Of a stretch of 64,000 bases of DNA, positions 11,242 to 21,282 are shown piece after piece (position 1 is the stretch's first letter; every line of letters begins with the position of its first letter). The notes beneath the pieces are model-generated. The model worked only from the letters and a program-made list of their open reading frames with translations, did not search any database and was not told where the DNA came from. Position numbers and translations under genes: made by a program. This DNA comes from Hymenoscyphus infarciens (Eukaryota; Ascomycota; Leotiomycetes; Helotiales; Helotiaceae): positions 1 through 64,000 of the forward strand of contig LLCB01000153.1 of the NCBI GenBank assembly GCA_001414345.1. Direction: 5' to 3'.

Positions 11242-13403
11242 ATGGCTTCCAGCGGAATCGATGTGCCGCATACGGCATTCGCAGCCAGCGCAACTGACCT
11301 TCCGGGTTACAACAAGGAGAAGGAAATACACGAGGAAGCCAGAATTGATTCCGACTCTAATTCCATTCAAGTGACGACAGATTCCACCCATCGCCAGCTT
11401 CGTCCAAGACATATTCAATTGATTGGTATTGGTGGTACAATTGGTACAGCTCTATATGTTCAAATTGGACGTGGGCTACTCAATGGAGGACCTGGAAGCT
11501 TGTTCCTAGGTTTTACGATATGGTACGTTTCTGCGCAAGTGGTGTCTTTCCTGGTGCATTCGAGAAATATTTTGAATTTTATTTGTCGCATATTTCTATG
11601 GATAAGTAGCACAAGCTCGTGTTTACTTGCGGGAGACCATGAAATCGTGTACTTCCAATTCGCAAAATCTGGACTTTTTGTTAATGGTCATTGCTAACAC
11701 TCTCACCTAGGTGTACCTTCATCCTGGCCATAACGAACGTATGTAGGCTGCGAACGCGCCCAATCACAAACGCCCCCCGTATCTGGAAAATGCTGACTCC
11801 CATTTCAAGTGTGTCGCTGAAATGGTAACCTACAATCCGATCTCATCGCCTTTTATCCGATTTTCGGGAAGATATGTAGATGAGGCATTCGGAGTTGCTG
11901 CTGGATACAACTTCTTTATATTTGAGGCTGCTCTTGTGCCATTTGAAATAGTAGCTTGTAATGTTATCATTCATTATTGGAGCGATGCGGTACCTGCTGG
12001 AGGAATTATTGCAATTGTCATTGTGTCTTAGTAAGTGACTCCATGCCTCTCTGTTGAAGTCATTATCTAACATTTACTAGTTTGTAAGCAGAAATGATAA
12101 AGAATCTCAAGGGAGACGACTAATATATGCGGGATAGGATAATCAATGTTTTCGCAGTCAAATGGTACGGAGAGTCGGAATTTGTGAGTATCACTTCTCC
12201 TCTCTATAAACACCAACTAACTCCAAAAAGTGGCTTGCTTTAGGAAAAGTTCTTCTCATTGTCGGCCTAATACTATTTACCTTCATCACCATGGTCGGTG
12301 GAAACCCGATCGGTGATAAATTCGGATTTCGCTTTTGGAACGAACCCGGAGCGTTCGCAGAATACTATTCAACAGGCAGTCTCGGAAAATTCCAAGGCTT
12401 CCTCCAATGTCTGATCCTAGCCTCTTTTACTGTTGCCGGTCCGGATTACGTTTCCATGGCCGCAGGAGAAGCTGAAAATCCACGCAAAGTCATGCCTCAA
12501 GCTTTCAATGCCGTTTTCTACCGTCTCACAGCTTTCTTCGTTCTCGGAAGTCTAGCTGTAGGAATTCTCGTTCCGCATGATAGTGAAGAACTCACAAACG
12601 CTCTCAAGAAAGGACTCCCCGGAGCGGCTGCTAGTCCTTATGTTATCGCCATGGATCGATTGAAAATCCGGATTCTGCCTGATATTGTCAATTCGATGGT
12701 ACTTGGAGCTGCATACTCTGCGGGAAACAGTTATGTCTATTGTGCCTCTCGTTCTCTTTTCGGTCTTGCGCTTGAAGGCAAGGCACCAAAGGTCTTCAGA
12801 AAATGCACCAAAAATGGTGTTCCAATCTATTGTGTTCTTGTCACACTCGCTATCTCGTTACTATCTTTCTTACAGGTTTCCAATAACGCGGCTGTTGTGC
12901 TGAATTGGTTCGTGAGTTTAGTCACTGCGTCGCAACTGATTAACTTCTGCGTCATGGCCTTTACGTTCTTGAAGTGGAAGAAGGCTTGTGATGTGCAGGG
13001 ACTTGATAGAAATTCTTTGCCGCATACTGCTTTTTGGCAGCCTTTCTCGGCTTATTATGCTTTTACGGGGTGTTTTGTTATGGCGTTTGTCGGTGGGTAT
13101 ACTGTGTTTTTGCCTGGCAAGTTTCCCATTTCCCATTTTCTGAACTAACCTTGGGGAGTTGTAATCTAATTGTCACTAGGAAACTGGGACGTCCCTACTT
13201 TCATCTTCTCTTACGCCATGATCGGCGTTTTCCCAATCATTTTCTTGACGTGGAAACTTGTTAAGAAGACGAAGTGGCTGAAGCCTGAAGAAGTCATCTT
13301 GAGGACTTCGGAAATTGATGATATTGAGGAGTATACTCGGACTTATGTCGAGAGACTTCCGAAGACGAGGTGGCATGGGTATGTTGATAAAATGTTTAGT
13401 TAG
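11242..13403 (+). CDS. Amino-acid permease (APC/YAT family)
   Basis: Seven exons: 11242-11522, 11711-11738, 11810-12030, 12081-12083, 12138-12183, 12231-13116 and 13180-13403, giving 562 aa, a normal length for fungal plasma-membrane amino-acid/H+ symporters. The first transmembrane helix carries HIQLIGIGGTIGTALYV, the classic glycine-rich substrate-binding motif. Later helices include FEAALVPFEIVACNVIIHYW and ANSYVYCASRS-type motifs (seen here as GNSYVYCASRSLFGLA). Two splice features are odd: a 3-nt exon (TTT, 12081-12083) is needed to avoid an in-frame stop, and the last intron uses a GC-AG pair (GCAAGT at 13117). Directly downstream, a DUF1989 gene follows on the same strand, suggesting uptake coupled to catabolism. 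Confidence 0.9.
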
Positions 13404-13682
13404 AGGACATATACATTCGAGCTGGCTAGGGTGAAGTTTTACATCAGAATATGGCAATAACAGAAATGAAAAGTTGTACTCTATGGACTGCCTGTTATCT
13501 ACGTAGTAGAAGGGAAGTGAAAGAGTAACGTGACACCCCCTCCCACTTTCCGTTTCCGTTTCCGTTCTGGTTATCTACATTTTCATTATTCACTTGTTTA
13601 GATACCATCTTAGCTATTTTCTCGGGGTATCAGCTTTGCCTTCCCTTTAGATCTTTACACAATTTAACACGCTATCAACACA

Positions 13683-15183
13683 ATGTCTCAACGCACCTTC
13701 CCCACGCCCCCAGAAACCACCCCAGCATACCCCGCCTCAGATAATGCCGTACTATTTGGAGATACGGAATTATACTCACAACTTAGATCATTGGTTGAGA
13801 AGTCTAGATCTGGTGGTGATGGCGGTGAATTGGTCGAGGTTGAGAAATTTGAAATTCCTATCCGGAGTGGGAAGGCTTGGGTTGTGAAGAAAGGTTAGTC
13901 TGTCTTCTTAAAATTCGTTTATTTTCTCGCGTGTTTTCTTGGAGTTTAGGGAGATGAGAAGGAGTGGCCGATGAGTAGAAGAGAGGAAGTGGAGTGAGGT
14001 TGAGAATGAGAATTGACCAACCCCAAAGCAAGGCGAGACACGGTGGTGATGACCTGCTAAAACTTCTAAGCTGTTTCCACTTCTTTTCAGTTTGAACTTG
14101 TTTCTTTCAAGTCCTCTGTTTTTGTTCACCATCATCCAGAACGAAGGTCTTAGCAAGATCAAAAATACAAGCGAAAAACCTCATTCCAATCATACTAACA
14201 AACCCACCTAGGTCAAATATGTACCCTCACAACCCCAAAAGGACCCCAAGTAGGAGACTTAAACATCTTCTCCCTCTCCAACCCCCGCGAACGCTTCTGG
14301 GCGTCTCGTACCCGTCAACTCCACGCTTCCCATCTCGGAATAGGCGATAGATTATGGTCTAATCTACCTTACTTACGGCCATTATGTACGATTGTGGGGG
14401 ATAGTTTGAAGGAGTATGGGATTGATGAGAAGGGAGGTAGGGTACATGATTTGTTGGGTACTAGGTACGTGAGTCTTTGACTTGATTGAGAGAATAAGAG
14501 ATTTGGGAATAGGGATGAGACTAATTAGAGGGGATGTAGGTGTGATCCATATGGTATGTTTCTCAAAAAAAAAAAAAACCTGGGAAGGAATAGAGAGGGG
14601 TGAGAGCTAAAAATTGAACAGTAAACAAACTCCTCGCCAACTCTTCCTTCGACTATCACTGCCACTCCAATCTCACCCGAGCCGTCCTTCCCTACGGGCT
14701 CAACGAATCAGATGTCCATGATGTTTTGAACGTGTTCCAAGTAACAGGTCTAGATAAAGATGGGAAATACTTCATGTCCGTCCCCCCTTCCCCTCCCTCT
14801 ACCCCCTAAATTCCCCGATATTGATAAAACAACAGGTCTCCATGTCCAGCAAAGCCAGGAGATTACTTCTCCTTCTTCGCCGAAACGGATCTACTTTGTG
14901 CTTTATCAACTTGTCCAGGTAAGTAACACCTTGTCCAGCTCTTCCAAAACACAAGGTGTAACCGCTGACCCCCGCAGGCGGCGATCTCTCAGTCTACGGC
15001 TGGGGTGAAGACTCTCAACAGAAGATGCTGGACACCTGTAGACCTCTTGGTGTTGAGGTGCATAGTATTTCCGAGGAGAAGAGAGAGGAGGCGTTGAAGG
15101 GATGGAAGGAGAGTGAAATTGCGATTGGAGGGGGTGGATATGGGGGAATGCATGGGTTAAAGATACCGGTTTTTGGGGAGTAG
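13683..15183 (+). CDS. DUF1989 / urea-carboxylase-associated family protein
   Basis: Six exons: 13683-13893, 14212-14464, 14540-14553, 14622-14775, 14836-14918 and 14978-15183, giving 236 aa. All phases match. Characteristic stretches are NPRERFWASRTRQLHASHLG (about 100), NSSFDYHCHSNLTRA with clustered Cys/His (about 170) and PAKPGDYFSFFAE...LLCALSTCPGGDL (about 195-220). Bacterial relatives accompany urea/guanidine carboxylase genes, and structures show a bound metal site; the fungal role is not known to me. One exon is only 14 nt and the first intron is long (318 bp). It lies 280 bp downstream of the permease on the same strand and converges with the racemase-like gene, so a shared nitrogen-catabolic role is a reasonable inference. 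Confidence 0.85.
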
Positions 15184-15362
15184 AAGGGGTTTGAGGTTCA
15201 AGTCGGATATGAAAGTGGCATCTCGATTGTAAGAAACGAAGTCAGAGAATCAAGAATCCAGTGTCCCGTTCTCTTGAGCTCGTTCATACAACTGTATAAT
15301 TGGTACAGACCGAGGACGTTGAGCTAACCCGATAAGAATTCCGACTCCTCTGTTGGGCTGTC

Positions 15363-16160
15363 TTATTTTTCAAAGAGCATGCCCCATCCTTCAACTCCTT
15401 TGATTCGGCCTTCCAAATGACACATCCGTAGCATATCCCAAACGACCGTAGTAACAGTATCAAATACTGGAACCCCATGCTTCTCTTCCCAAAAAGGTAC
15501 TCTCTGAGCGGCCACAAGATTGCTGCAAAAAGTCGTAAATGCTTCCACATCATTCCCAGACTTGACTTCCTCAATACAGCCATCAAGAACAGCCTCCGAT
15601 ATCTCAGCAATATCCTTATTCTCCTTGAGCTTCAAATGCTTCTCTGCTGGCCCAATTTCCACACCAAGCCCCTTGTAGTTTTCGATAATTCTTGCCTGAA
15701 CATCCTCCGTATACGGCGTAATCAATCCCAACCTCTTAACACCCCAAATCTTAAGTGCCTCATTCAAGGCAAGCACACTACTCGTAGCTTTTATCCCCGT
15801 CTCCTTCTCAATCTCCCTGCACAGTTCCTCATCCCGTTCGAAGCCCAACCAGCCCGCTGATGTGCCGCTCCAACCTATAACATCCACATTCGCATGTGCC
15901 AATAGCTTCGCAGCGGCGATTATTGGTGGTAAATCGAATTGGGAGAGCGCGGTGGGAAACAGGGATATGGTTGTGACGGGAAAGCGAGAGAAATGCGCTG
16001 TCACTTTGACTTTGACGGGGTTTGGGGAGTTTGCGAGGTGGGTGTTGATCGAGGAGAGGATGGCGTGGGTGAGGGGTTCGAGGGCGGTGTTGGAGGAGGG
16101 GACGAGGATTCCGAGTTTGATTTTCCCGGATTTGGGGGTCATATGCGTGCCTACTGGCAT
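15363..16160 (-). CDS. Asp/Glu racemase-superfamily enzyme (maleate isomerase / arylmalonate decarboxylase-like)
   Basis: Single exon. I use the ATG at 16160 (MPVGTHMTPKSGKIKLGILV), because the longer in-frame start at 16247 adds a tail unrelated to the family; the product is 265 aa, the usual length. Family hallmarks are the N-terminal PSSNTALEP motif (residues 21-29), GWSGTSAGWLGF (96-107) and FCSNLVAAQRVP (211-222). Two-cysteine members use one Cys in each of the last two loops. Here Cys212 is present but the first loop has no Cys. Reactions in this family include cis-trans isomerisation of maleate, hydantoin or amino-acid racemisation, and decarboxylation. It converges on the DUF1989 gene (179 bp between stops). 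Confidence 0.8.
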   Translation of the reverse strand: MPVGTHMTPKSGKIKLGILVPSSNTALEPLTHAILSSINTHLANSPNPVKVKVTAHFSRFPVTTISLFPTALSQFDLPPIIAAAKLLAHANVDVIGWSGTSAGWLGFERDEELCREIEKETGIKATSSVLALNEALKIWGVKRLGLITPYTEDVQARIIENYKGLGVEIGPAEKHLKLKENKDIAEISEAVLDGCIEEVKSGNDVEAFTTFCSNLVAAQRVPFWEEKHGVPVFDTVTTVVWDMLRMCHLEGRIKGVEGWGMLFEK

Positions 16161-17041
16161 GATGGTGGTGTTGTCTTTTGGGAGATGGAGGAGGTAAAAA
16201 GTAAGGCGGTATTTGATGGACAAATAAAGATGGGTTTGGAGGGGCAACGAAGAGAGCTTGACTTATTCTTGATACTGAACCAACCGGTCTTGAGCGTACT
16301 AGGCGTACTTGCTGCGCGCAGATGAAGCTCTAAGCACTGCCATCCGGACAATGACTCGCTAAGGCGTCTGCTTTCACCTCCAATCTTTTCACTCACCCCT
16401 TTTCTCCGTCTCTCCTCGAATTATGGCAGCTGCTTCTCGTCAGGGCGGTGGTAAAAGCGATAGTCGTTTTGTCGCGACAGGTTTTCCACGGGCGTGGTGT
16501 TTAGCCGCTCCTGCCATGAGGCCCCAGAACACCACAAGCCCAAGAGGCGTCTTATTGCGAGGTCTGAATAGCTTCAAAGGCCCTCGAGATCTTCGTACTC
16601 GTACTTCGTATCGCACGTGGCAATCGTCCTCCTGGTCCAACTTGAAGCGGGGGCACCAATACCATTTCTCTAAGTCCAACACCGCACCGCGACAGCGCGT
16701 CGACCCACGCAGGGTCTTGACATATCCCTTAGCGAAATCTTTGGATCTCGTCCGGATTCGTAGTCTCGAGAAAGGAGGTGTCGACAAATCCATCAGGCGG
16801 GCAATGGAAAATGAATGTTGGATAATAAAGTTCCCGTCGCATCAGCTTCCCTAGTTTGGAACGCCAAGGTCTCAGAAGAGAGGCCAGCAAGCCAGCAAGC
16901 CAGCAAGTCACAAGTGCCACCTTCCAAAGCTTCCCTCTCCCTTCCTTTCTCGTCTCACATACCTTACCTTACTTCTCTCAATCCCTTCAATTCCCTTCTT
17001 TTCTTGTCACGATGCTTTTGCTTTGATTTCGCTTCTTCATC
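16161..17041. other. Intergenic, promoter of the GH125 gene
   Basis: This region is GC-richer than most spacers. Open frames on both strands (16423-16854 plus, 16440-16793 minus) mirror each other and look like composition artefacts. A short 8-bp repeat (GCCAGCAA, three copies) lies near 16884-16910, and a C/T-rich tract precedes the ATG at 17042. Confidence 0.5.
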
Positions 17042-19190
17042 ATGGCTCCACGACGTGTTAGATTTGCTGCTGTTGCCGTCTGTGTCAGTCTCTTTCTCCT
17101 TTTTGCCTGGTACAGAAGTGATTCGCATGTCACGTGGCCATCTCCGATTTCTACAAACCCCGGCGATGTCTCTCCTATGAAAGACGGACTTGCAAAACAA
17201 TCAATATCTGTTCCCCCAAAGTCTCTTCCAACTTCAGGTCCCAGCGGCGCCGGGGAATCAGATGCAATACCAAGCGTCACTCCAAAAAAGCATTGCGTTT
17301 CATACGAAGCATTGCAGAATCAGAGACAGACCCCTCTTTCAGAAGGGAAACGACAATTCCCATATTCACGTCCAGAACCAGAATGTCGAACTTTTCAATT
17401 GCCATCACTTGAGGCTCTCATTAAGCGGATGAAGGGGGTCATCAAGGACCCAGATCTCTACCGACTCTTCGAGAATAGCTTTCCAAATACCTTGGATACG
17501 ACAATTAAATGGCGTGGCTTTGCATCAAAAGAAGACCCCGTTACAAAAAACATGACGACCACCGATGAAGAACTGGCTTTTGTAATTACCGGAGACATAG
17601 ACGCTATGTGGCTCCGAGATTCCGCCTCTCAAATCTACTCCTACGTCTCCCTCCTCGAACCCTCCACAGACCCAAACTCCCTAGCCAGTCTCTGGAGGGG
17701 AATGATAAACAGCCACGCCAGATACATCATCATCTCTCCTTACTGTCACAGTTTTCAACCTCCTACGGAATCAGGGGTAAAGCCTACGCATAATGGGGCT
17801 TATAGTCAGAATAATCCGCAACCACCTTATGATCCGCAATTGGTGTTTGATTGTAAATGGGAACTTGATTCGCTTGCTAGTTTTTTGCAAATTTCTACGG
17901 CTTACTTTGAGAAGACGGGGGATGTGAAGTTTTTTGAAAAGTATAATTGGGTTGAAGCTGTGAAAGCCGCGGTCGATGCTGCGGGGGCGATGAGGTTGGG
18001 CACTTATGATGAGGATGGGAAGGTTGAGAAGTCCGCTTGGACTTTTACGGGGTGGACTAATCGGTAAGTGATTGTAACTTTCTCTTGTCTCGTTGATCCC
18101 CTTTAAATTAAGACTCGTACTCTATCGTTGTAAGACGATGAGGAAGAAATAAGTCTCTGTTCCGCAAGCACACCTCGCCGGTTACTTCGGAGATTCTAAA
18201 AACTCATATCTATCCCTGGAGTACGTTTATGAGAAGCAAGACTTCAATTTTCTAATTCTTCAGAACGTCTTTGGAGAATATTCATGATCTTTTTGGCTAT
18301 TTGGCACCCGCTCCCCCTAGCCTCATACACAGAACTAAGTCCAGTTTTCTAAACATAAAAAAAACTAACCTTCCCTCAGAGGTTCAGAAACACTAACAAA
18401 CAACGGTCTCGGCAACCCCACCAAGGGAAACGGCATGGTCCGAACAGCATTCCGCCCATCAGACGACGCAACAATCTACCAACTCCTCGTCCCGGCAAAC
18501 ATGATGTTCGCAAAATACCTCGAGTCCGCCTCCCTAATCATGGCTTCCCTCTCAGGCCCAGAAGCCAAGAACCTCACAACAGTAATGCGTGATTTCGCGC
18601 TCGGAATTCGAAAAGGAATCGACCGGGACGCCATAGTGAACCACCGAGATTTTGGCGACATTTTTGCCTATGAGATTGATGGCTACGGAGGAGTAAATCT
18701 CATGGACGACGCGAATGTCCCGAGTTTACTGAGTATCCCGCTTTTTGATTACGCAAACAGTTCCTTCCCCCTCCCAGAACCTGCAAAAGACGGTCCAAAA
18801 AGAGACCTCCCCAAAATCTACGCCAACACACGGAATTTCGTCACGAGCTCCAGTAACCCTTACTGGTCAAAAGGTCCCGAGCTCTCAGCAGTAGGCGGAC
18901 CACATCTGGGACCAGGAAAGGGGTGGCCAATGGCGGCGATCGTGAGGGCACTGACTGCTTTTGAGATGGGACTCGATGAGAAAGGATTAAAGGTGGAGGT
19001 CAGGGATCAGTTGCAGATGGTGCTTGATAGTACGGGGGGAACGGGAGTTGTGCATGAGAGTGTTAATGGATGGGATTCGGCGGATTGGACTAGGGCCTGG
19101 TTTGGGTGGGCGAATGGGATGCTGGGGGAGTTGATTTTGAAGATTGAAAAGGAGAAGGGGGGATGGTTGGGGGAGAGTTGGCAGGAATGA
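17042..19190 (+). CDS. GH125 exo-alpha-1,6-mannosidase (MUG157-like)
   Basis: Two exons (17042-18063 and 18380-19190) separated by a 316-bp intron; the join CG+A restores ...TNRGSETLTNNGLGN. The product is 610 aa. A single N-terminal hydrophobic segment (about residues 8-22, AAVAVCVSLFLLFAW) after an Arg-rich start looks like a type II signal anchor, so it should lie in the Golgi/secretory lumen. The GH125 fold is indicated by DIDAMWLRDSASQ (about 185), DCKWELDSLASFL (about 275), GMVRTAFRPSDDATIYQLLV and GGPHLGPGKGWPMAAIVRAL near the C terminus. Bacterial GH125 enzymes hydrolyse alpha-1,6-mannosides with inversion and without metal. The fungal role is probably N-glycan or wall mannan trimming. 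Confidence 0.88.
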
Positions 19191-19950
19191 AAAATTGGGT
19201 AACCTTGTTTTTGGATAGCATTTTTTTGTGTCTGGGTTTAGCGTTGGATTGAGTGCTTTGGATTTTGTATGCGAGAGCGTAAGGTTTAGGATGAATTGCA
19301 TTTAGTTAACTTTCGGGTTTTGGCAAAAGGGAAGATTCTGTGCTGTATTGAAAAAGTTCATTTCACCCCTCGCGATTCAATTTCAACAACAAGAAATGAT
19401 CTATATGGAAGGGCCGGGGGGAGTGGAGTTTATATTCTGGGCGTGGACAGGGTGTCTGCCTTCCCTTCTCGCGCAACGAGAGTAGAGTGGATAAGGAAGA
19501 TCCTCTATACCTCTGGGGAAGGGGTGTATTTCGTGCTTGAAAAAGGTCGCGTTAGGAAAATGATTTATAATTTTTATAATACTTGTACTACGAGGAAGAA
19601 ATGCCCTCTCTACTTGACAGTTTTTTAAAACAAGGAGGAGGGAGTTGTACTATAGTCAACTGCGTGGCAGATACTGTGTTCAAAGACTAGCGCGGATAAG
19701 TTTCTGCATTGAAACCAATCCTTCATAAAAAAATTACGCTTACTAGCTTAAAACAAAGATTGATTCATTAGTAAGAGATAGTCGTAATACTTCTAAACTT
19801 TAAGATAAAAGAGAAGGAAGTTATTTCGAGCTCAGGATTTCCTCACCTATACTATGATGTTTCAACGCTCAAGGTCAGCCGTCTACACCAGAACCAAACT
19901 ATTATTAAAAGTTGAGCTTAGTAGCTTAAATTGACGCTTAAAACTGTAAG
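19191..19950. other. Intergenic, transition to repeat island
   Basis: This is the 3' flank of the GH125 gene. AT content rises toward the copia-type element. A plus frame at 19296-19628 has no recognisable content. Confidence 0.5.
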
Positions 19951-19955
19951 AAAGG

Positions 19956-20067
19956 TATCACAGAAAAAGAGGGTCTCACGTGACCCCTTTTCCCTGTATA
20001 TATAGCAGAGTTTTCACCTCTGAATACAAAGCTCCTCAGAGCGTTTTTAACCCAAAAATACGTGACA
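19956..20067 (+). repeat. 5' LTR of mini-copia element
   Basis: 112 bp, starting TATCACAGAAAAAGAG and ending CGTGACA. It is less mutated than its 3' partner: GTCTCACGTGACCCC here against GTCTTATATAACCCC there, a C-to-T/G-to-A pattern typical of RIP. Confidence 0.85.
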
Positions 20068-20080
20068 GTTATGAGCCCGG
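20068..20080 (+). other. Primer-binding site, half-tRNA (initiator Met) type
   Basis: The bases directly after the 5' LTR, GTTATGAGCCCGG, are complementary to the anticodon stem-loop of initiator tRNA-Met (GGGCTCATAAC) rather than to its 3' end. Copia and some fungal copia-type elements prime from a cleaved half-tRNA in this way. Confidence 0.75.
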
Positions 20081-20224
20081 TTTGCACATATAGTGTATTT
20101 ACATGTATAGTGTACTCTACAACTTTATCTTCTGCTTACGCAACGCATTGCTACGTATTTGGAACGCTCTCCGCTGTCAGGGTCAGCGTAATTAACCCCC
20201 CCTCGATGCTCACTTCGACGAGCA

Positions 20225-20410
20225 CTCGAAAGCCCAGCTACGAAGCTGGCACACTTCAATTCGGCAGCTCACTCTCTCGACGAGCTCGCACAAAGCCCTT
20301 CGCGGAAGGCATTCAAAACCGGAAGCCCAGCGGCGCGCTGGCTCACCCTAAGGGGTGCTCGAAGATATATTCGAATTCGGAAGCCCAGTACTCTACGAAG
20401 CTGGCACAAA
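20225..20410 (+). other. Three-hairpin GC-rich array
   Basis: Three spaced units share AAGCCCAG...CTGGC: CCAGC/GCTGG at 20234-20249, CCAGC/GCTGG at 20327-20341 and CCAG/CTGG at 20385-20404. Another short stem (CTTC/GAAG) lies between the first two. The segment is GC-rich and unmutated inside an otherwise AT-rich element. Function unknown. Confidence 0.5.
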
Positions 20411-20731
20411 TACAACGCTAACTACGAGCCACCACATCTTATGAACGCCACCCGCTCTTTACCAAAAAGCTAGAGCCAATAACGTGCCAGAGTATAAGAG
20501 AGGAAGTCGGACAGGATCTAGGAGTAGGAACTTACTCTTAAGAATGTTATCTAGGATCGCTGTTCAGGAGTTTAAAGTAATCTATATAGCTTCGCAGGAT
20601 TATCTAGAGCAGGAATAGGAGGCGATGTAGTTAAGGGGTTCTTTTGTAATCTAGTTTTGTTATAAGCCTAGGAAGCTATCTCCTAGACCAGGAACTTGGC
20701 AACGAAAGATCTAAGACCGGATTAGAATGGA

Positions 20732-21031
20732 GTTTACGTCTACGGATCCAGAGCTTATCCACTCAAAAAGGAAAGAGAACAAGAAATTGAAAAGAGAGCC
20801 TTCAAAGTCAACCTCAGAGCTCATATAGGTTATTTGGTCGAGTATGTCTCATCAAATATCTACCGCATCTGGGTTCCACAGCTCGATCGAGTTATTATAA
20901 CTCGGAACGTCACATTCGACGAAGAAACCTTTTATGTACCAAAGACACCAAAGCCATATATTTGCCAGAGTCAGAGCCGGGGTATAAGAGAGGAAGTTAG
21001 ACAGGATCTAGGAGTAGGACTTTACCCTTGA
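20732..21031 (+). pseudogene. Copia-type pol fragment
   Basis: An open 100-codon frame reads through VNLRAHIGYLVEYVSSNIYR, IWVPQLDRVIITRNVTFDEE and then TAG/TGA-bounded sequence. This is the segment just downstream of the copia integrase core (the GYLV...YRIW...TRDVTFDE motif). It lacks the catalytic DDE part and the reverse transcriptase, so it is a relic kept between the LTRs. Confidence 0.85.
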
Positions 21032-21170
21032 ATGCCACGGAATCGCTGTTCAGGAGTACGCTCCGTAGGATTTTCTATAACAGGAATAGAGAGCGATGTA
21101 GTTAAGAGGTTCTTTTATAATCTGGTTTTATTATAGCCTAGAAAGCTGCCTCTCCTAGACCTAAGAGGTG

Positions 21171-21282
21171 TGTCACAGAAAAAGAGAGTCTTATATAACC
21201 CCTTTTCCCTATATATATAGTAGAGTTTTCATCTCCGAATACAAGGCTTCTTAGAGCGTCTTTAACCTAAAAATACGTCATA
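21171..21282 (+). repeat. 3' LTR of mini-copia element
   Basis: 112 bp, starting TGTCACAGAAAAAGAG and ending CGTCATA (CA changed to TA). It matches 19956-20067 with transitions, and is followed directly by the AAAGG target duplication. Confidence 0.85.

Larger units (their letters stand above)
19956..21282 (+). mobile_element. Mini-copia LTR element (non-autonomous)
   Basis: Two 112-bp LTRs (19956-20067 and 21171-21282) bound a 1,327-bp element, and the 5-bp direct repeat AAAGG flanks it (19951-19955 and 21283-21287). The LTR ends read TG...CA in consensus. A primer-binding site for the initiator tRNA anticodon arm follows the 5' LTR. The internal 1.1 kb keeps only a copia pol fragment (20732-21031) flanked by two diverged copies of a ~200-bp segment (20470-20690 and 20970-21160). 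There is no gag, protease or reverse transcriptase, so it could move only with help from another element. Confidence 0.85.

Noticed and set aside
15477..15860. 127-codon plus frame and others over 15,862-16,325
   Set aside because: They oppose the racemase-like gene, which has clear family motifs.
16423..16854. 143-codon plus frame, with a mirrored minus frame at 16440-16793
   Set aside because: Both strands are open over the same GC-rich interval, with no motif or splice continuation; likely a composition effect in the promoter of the GH125 gene.
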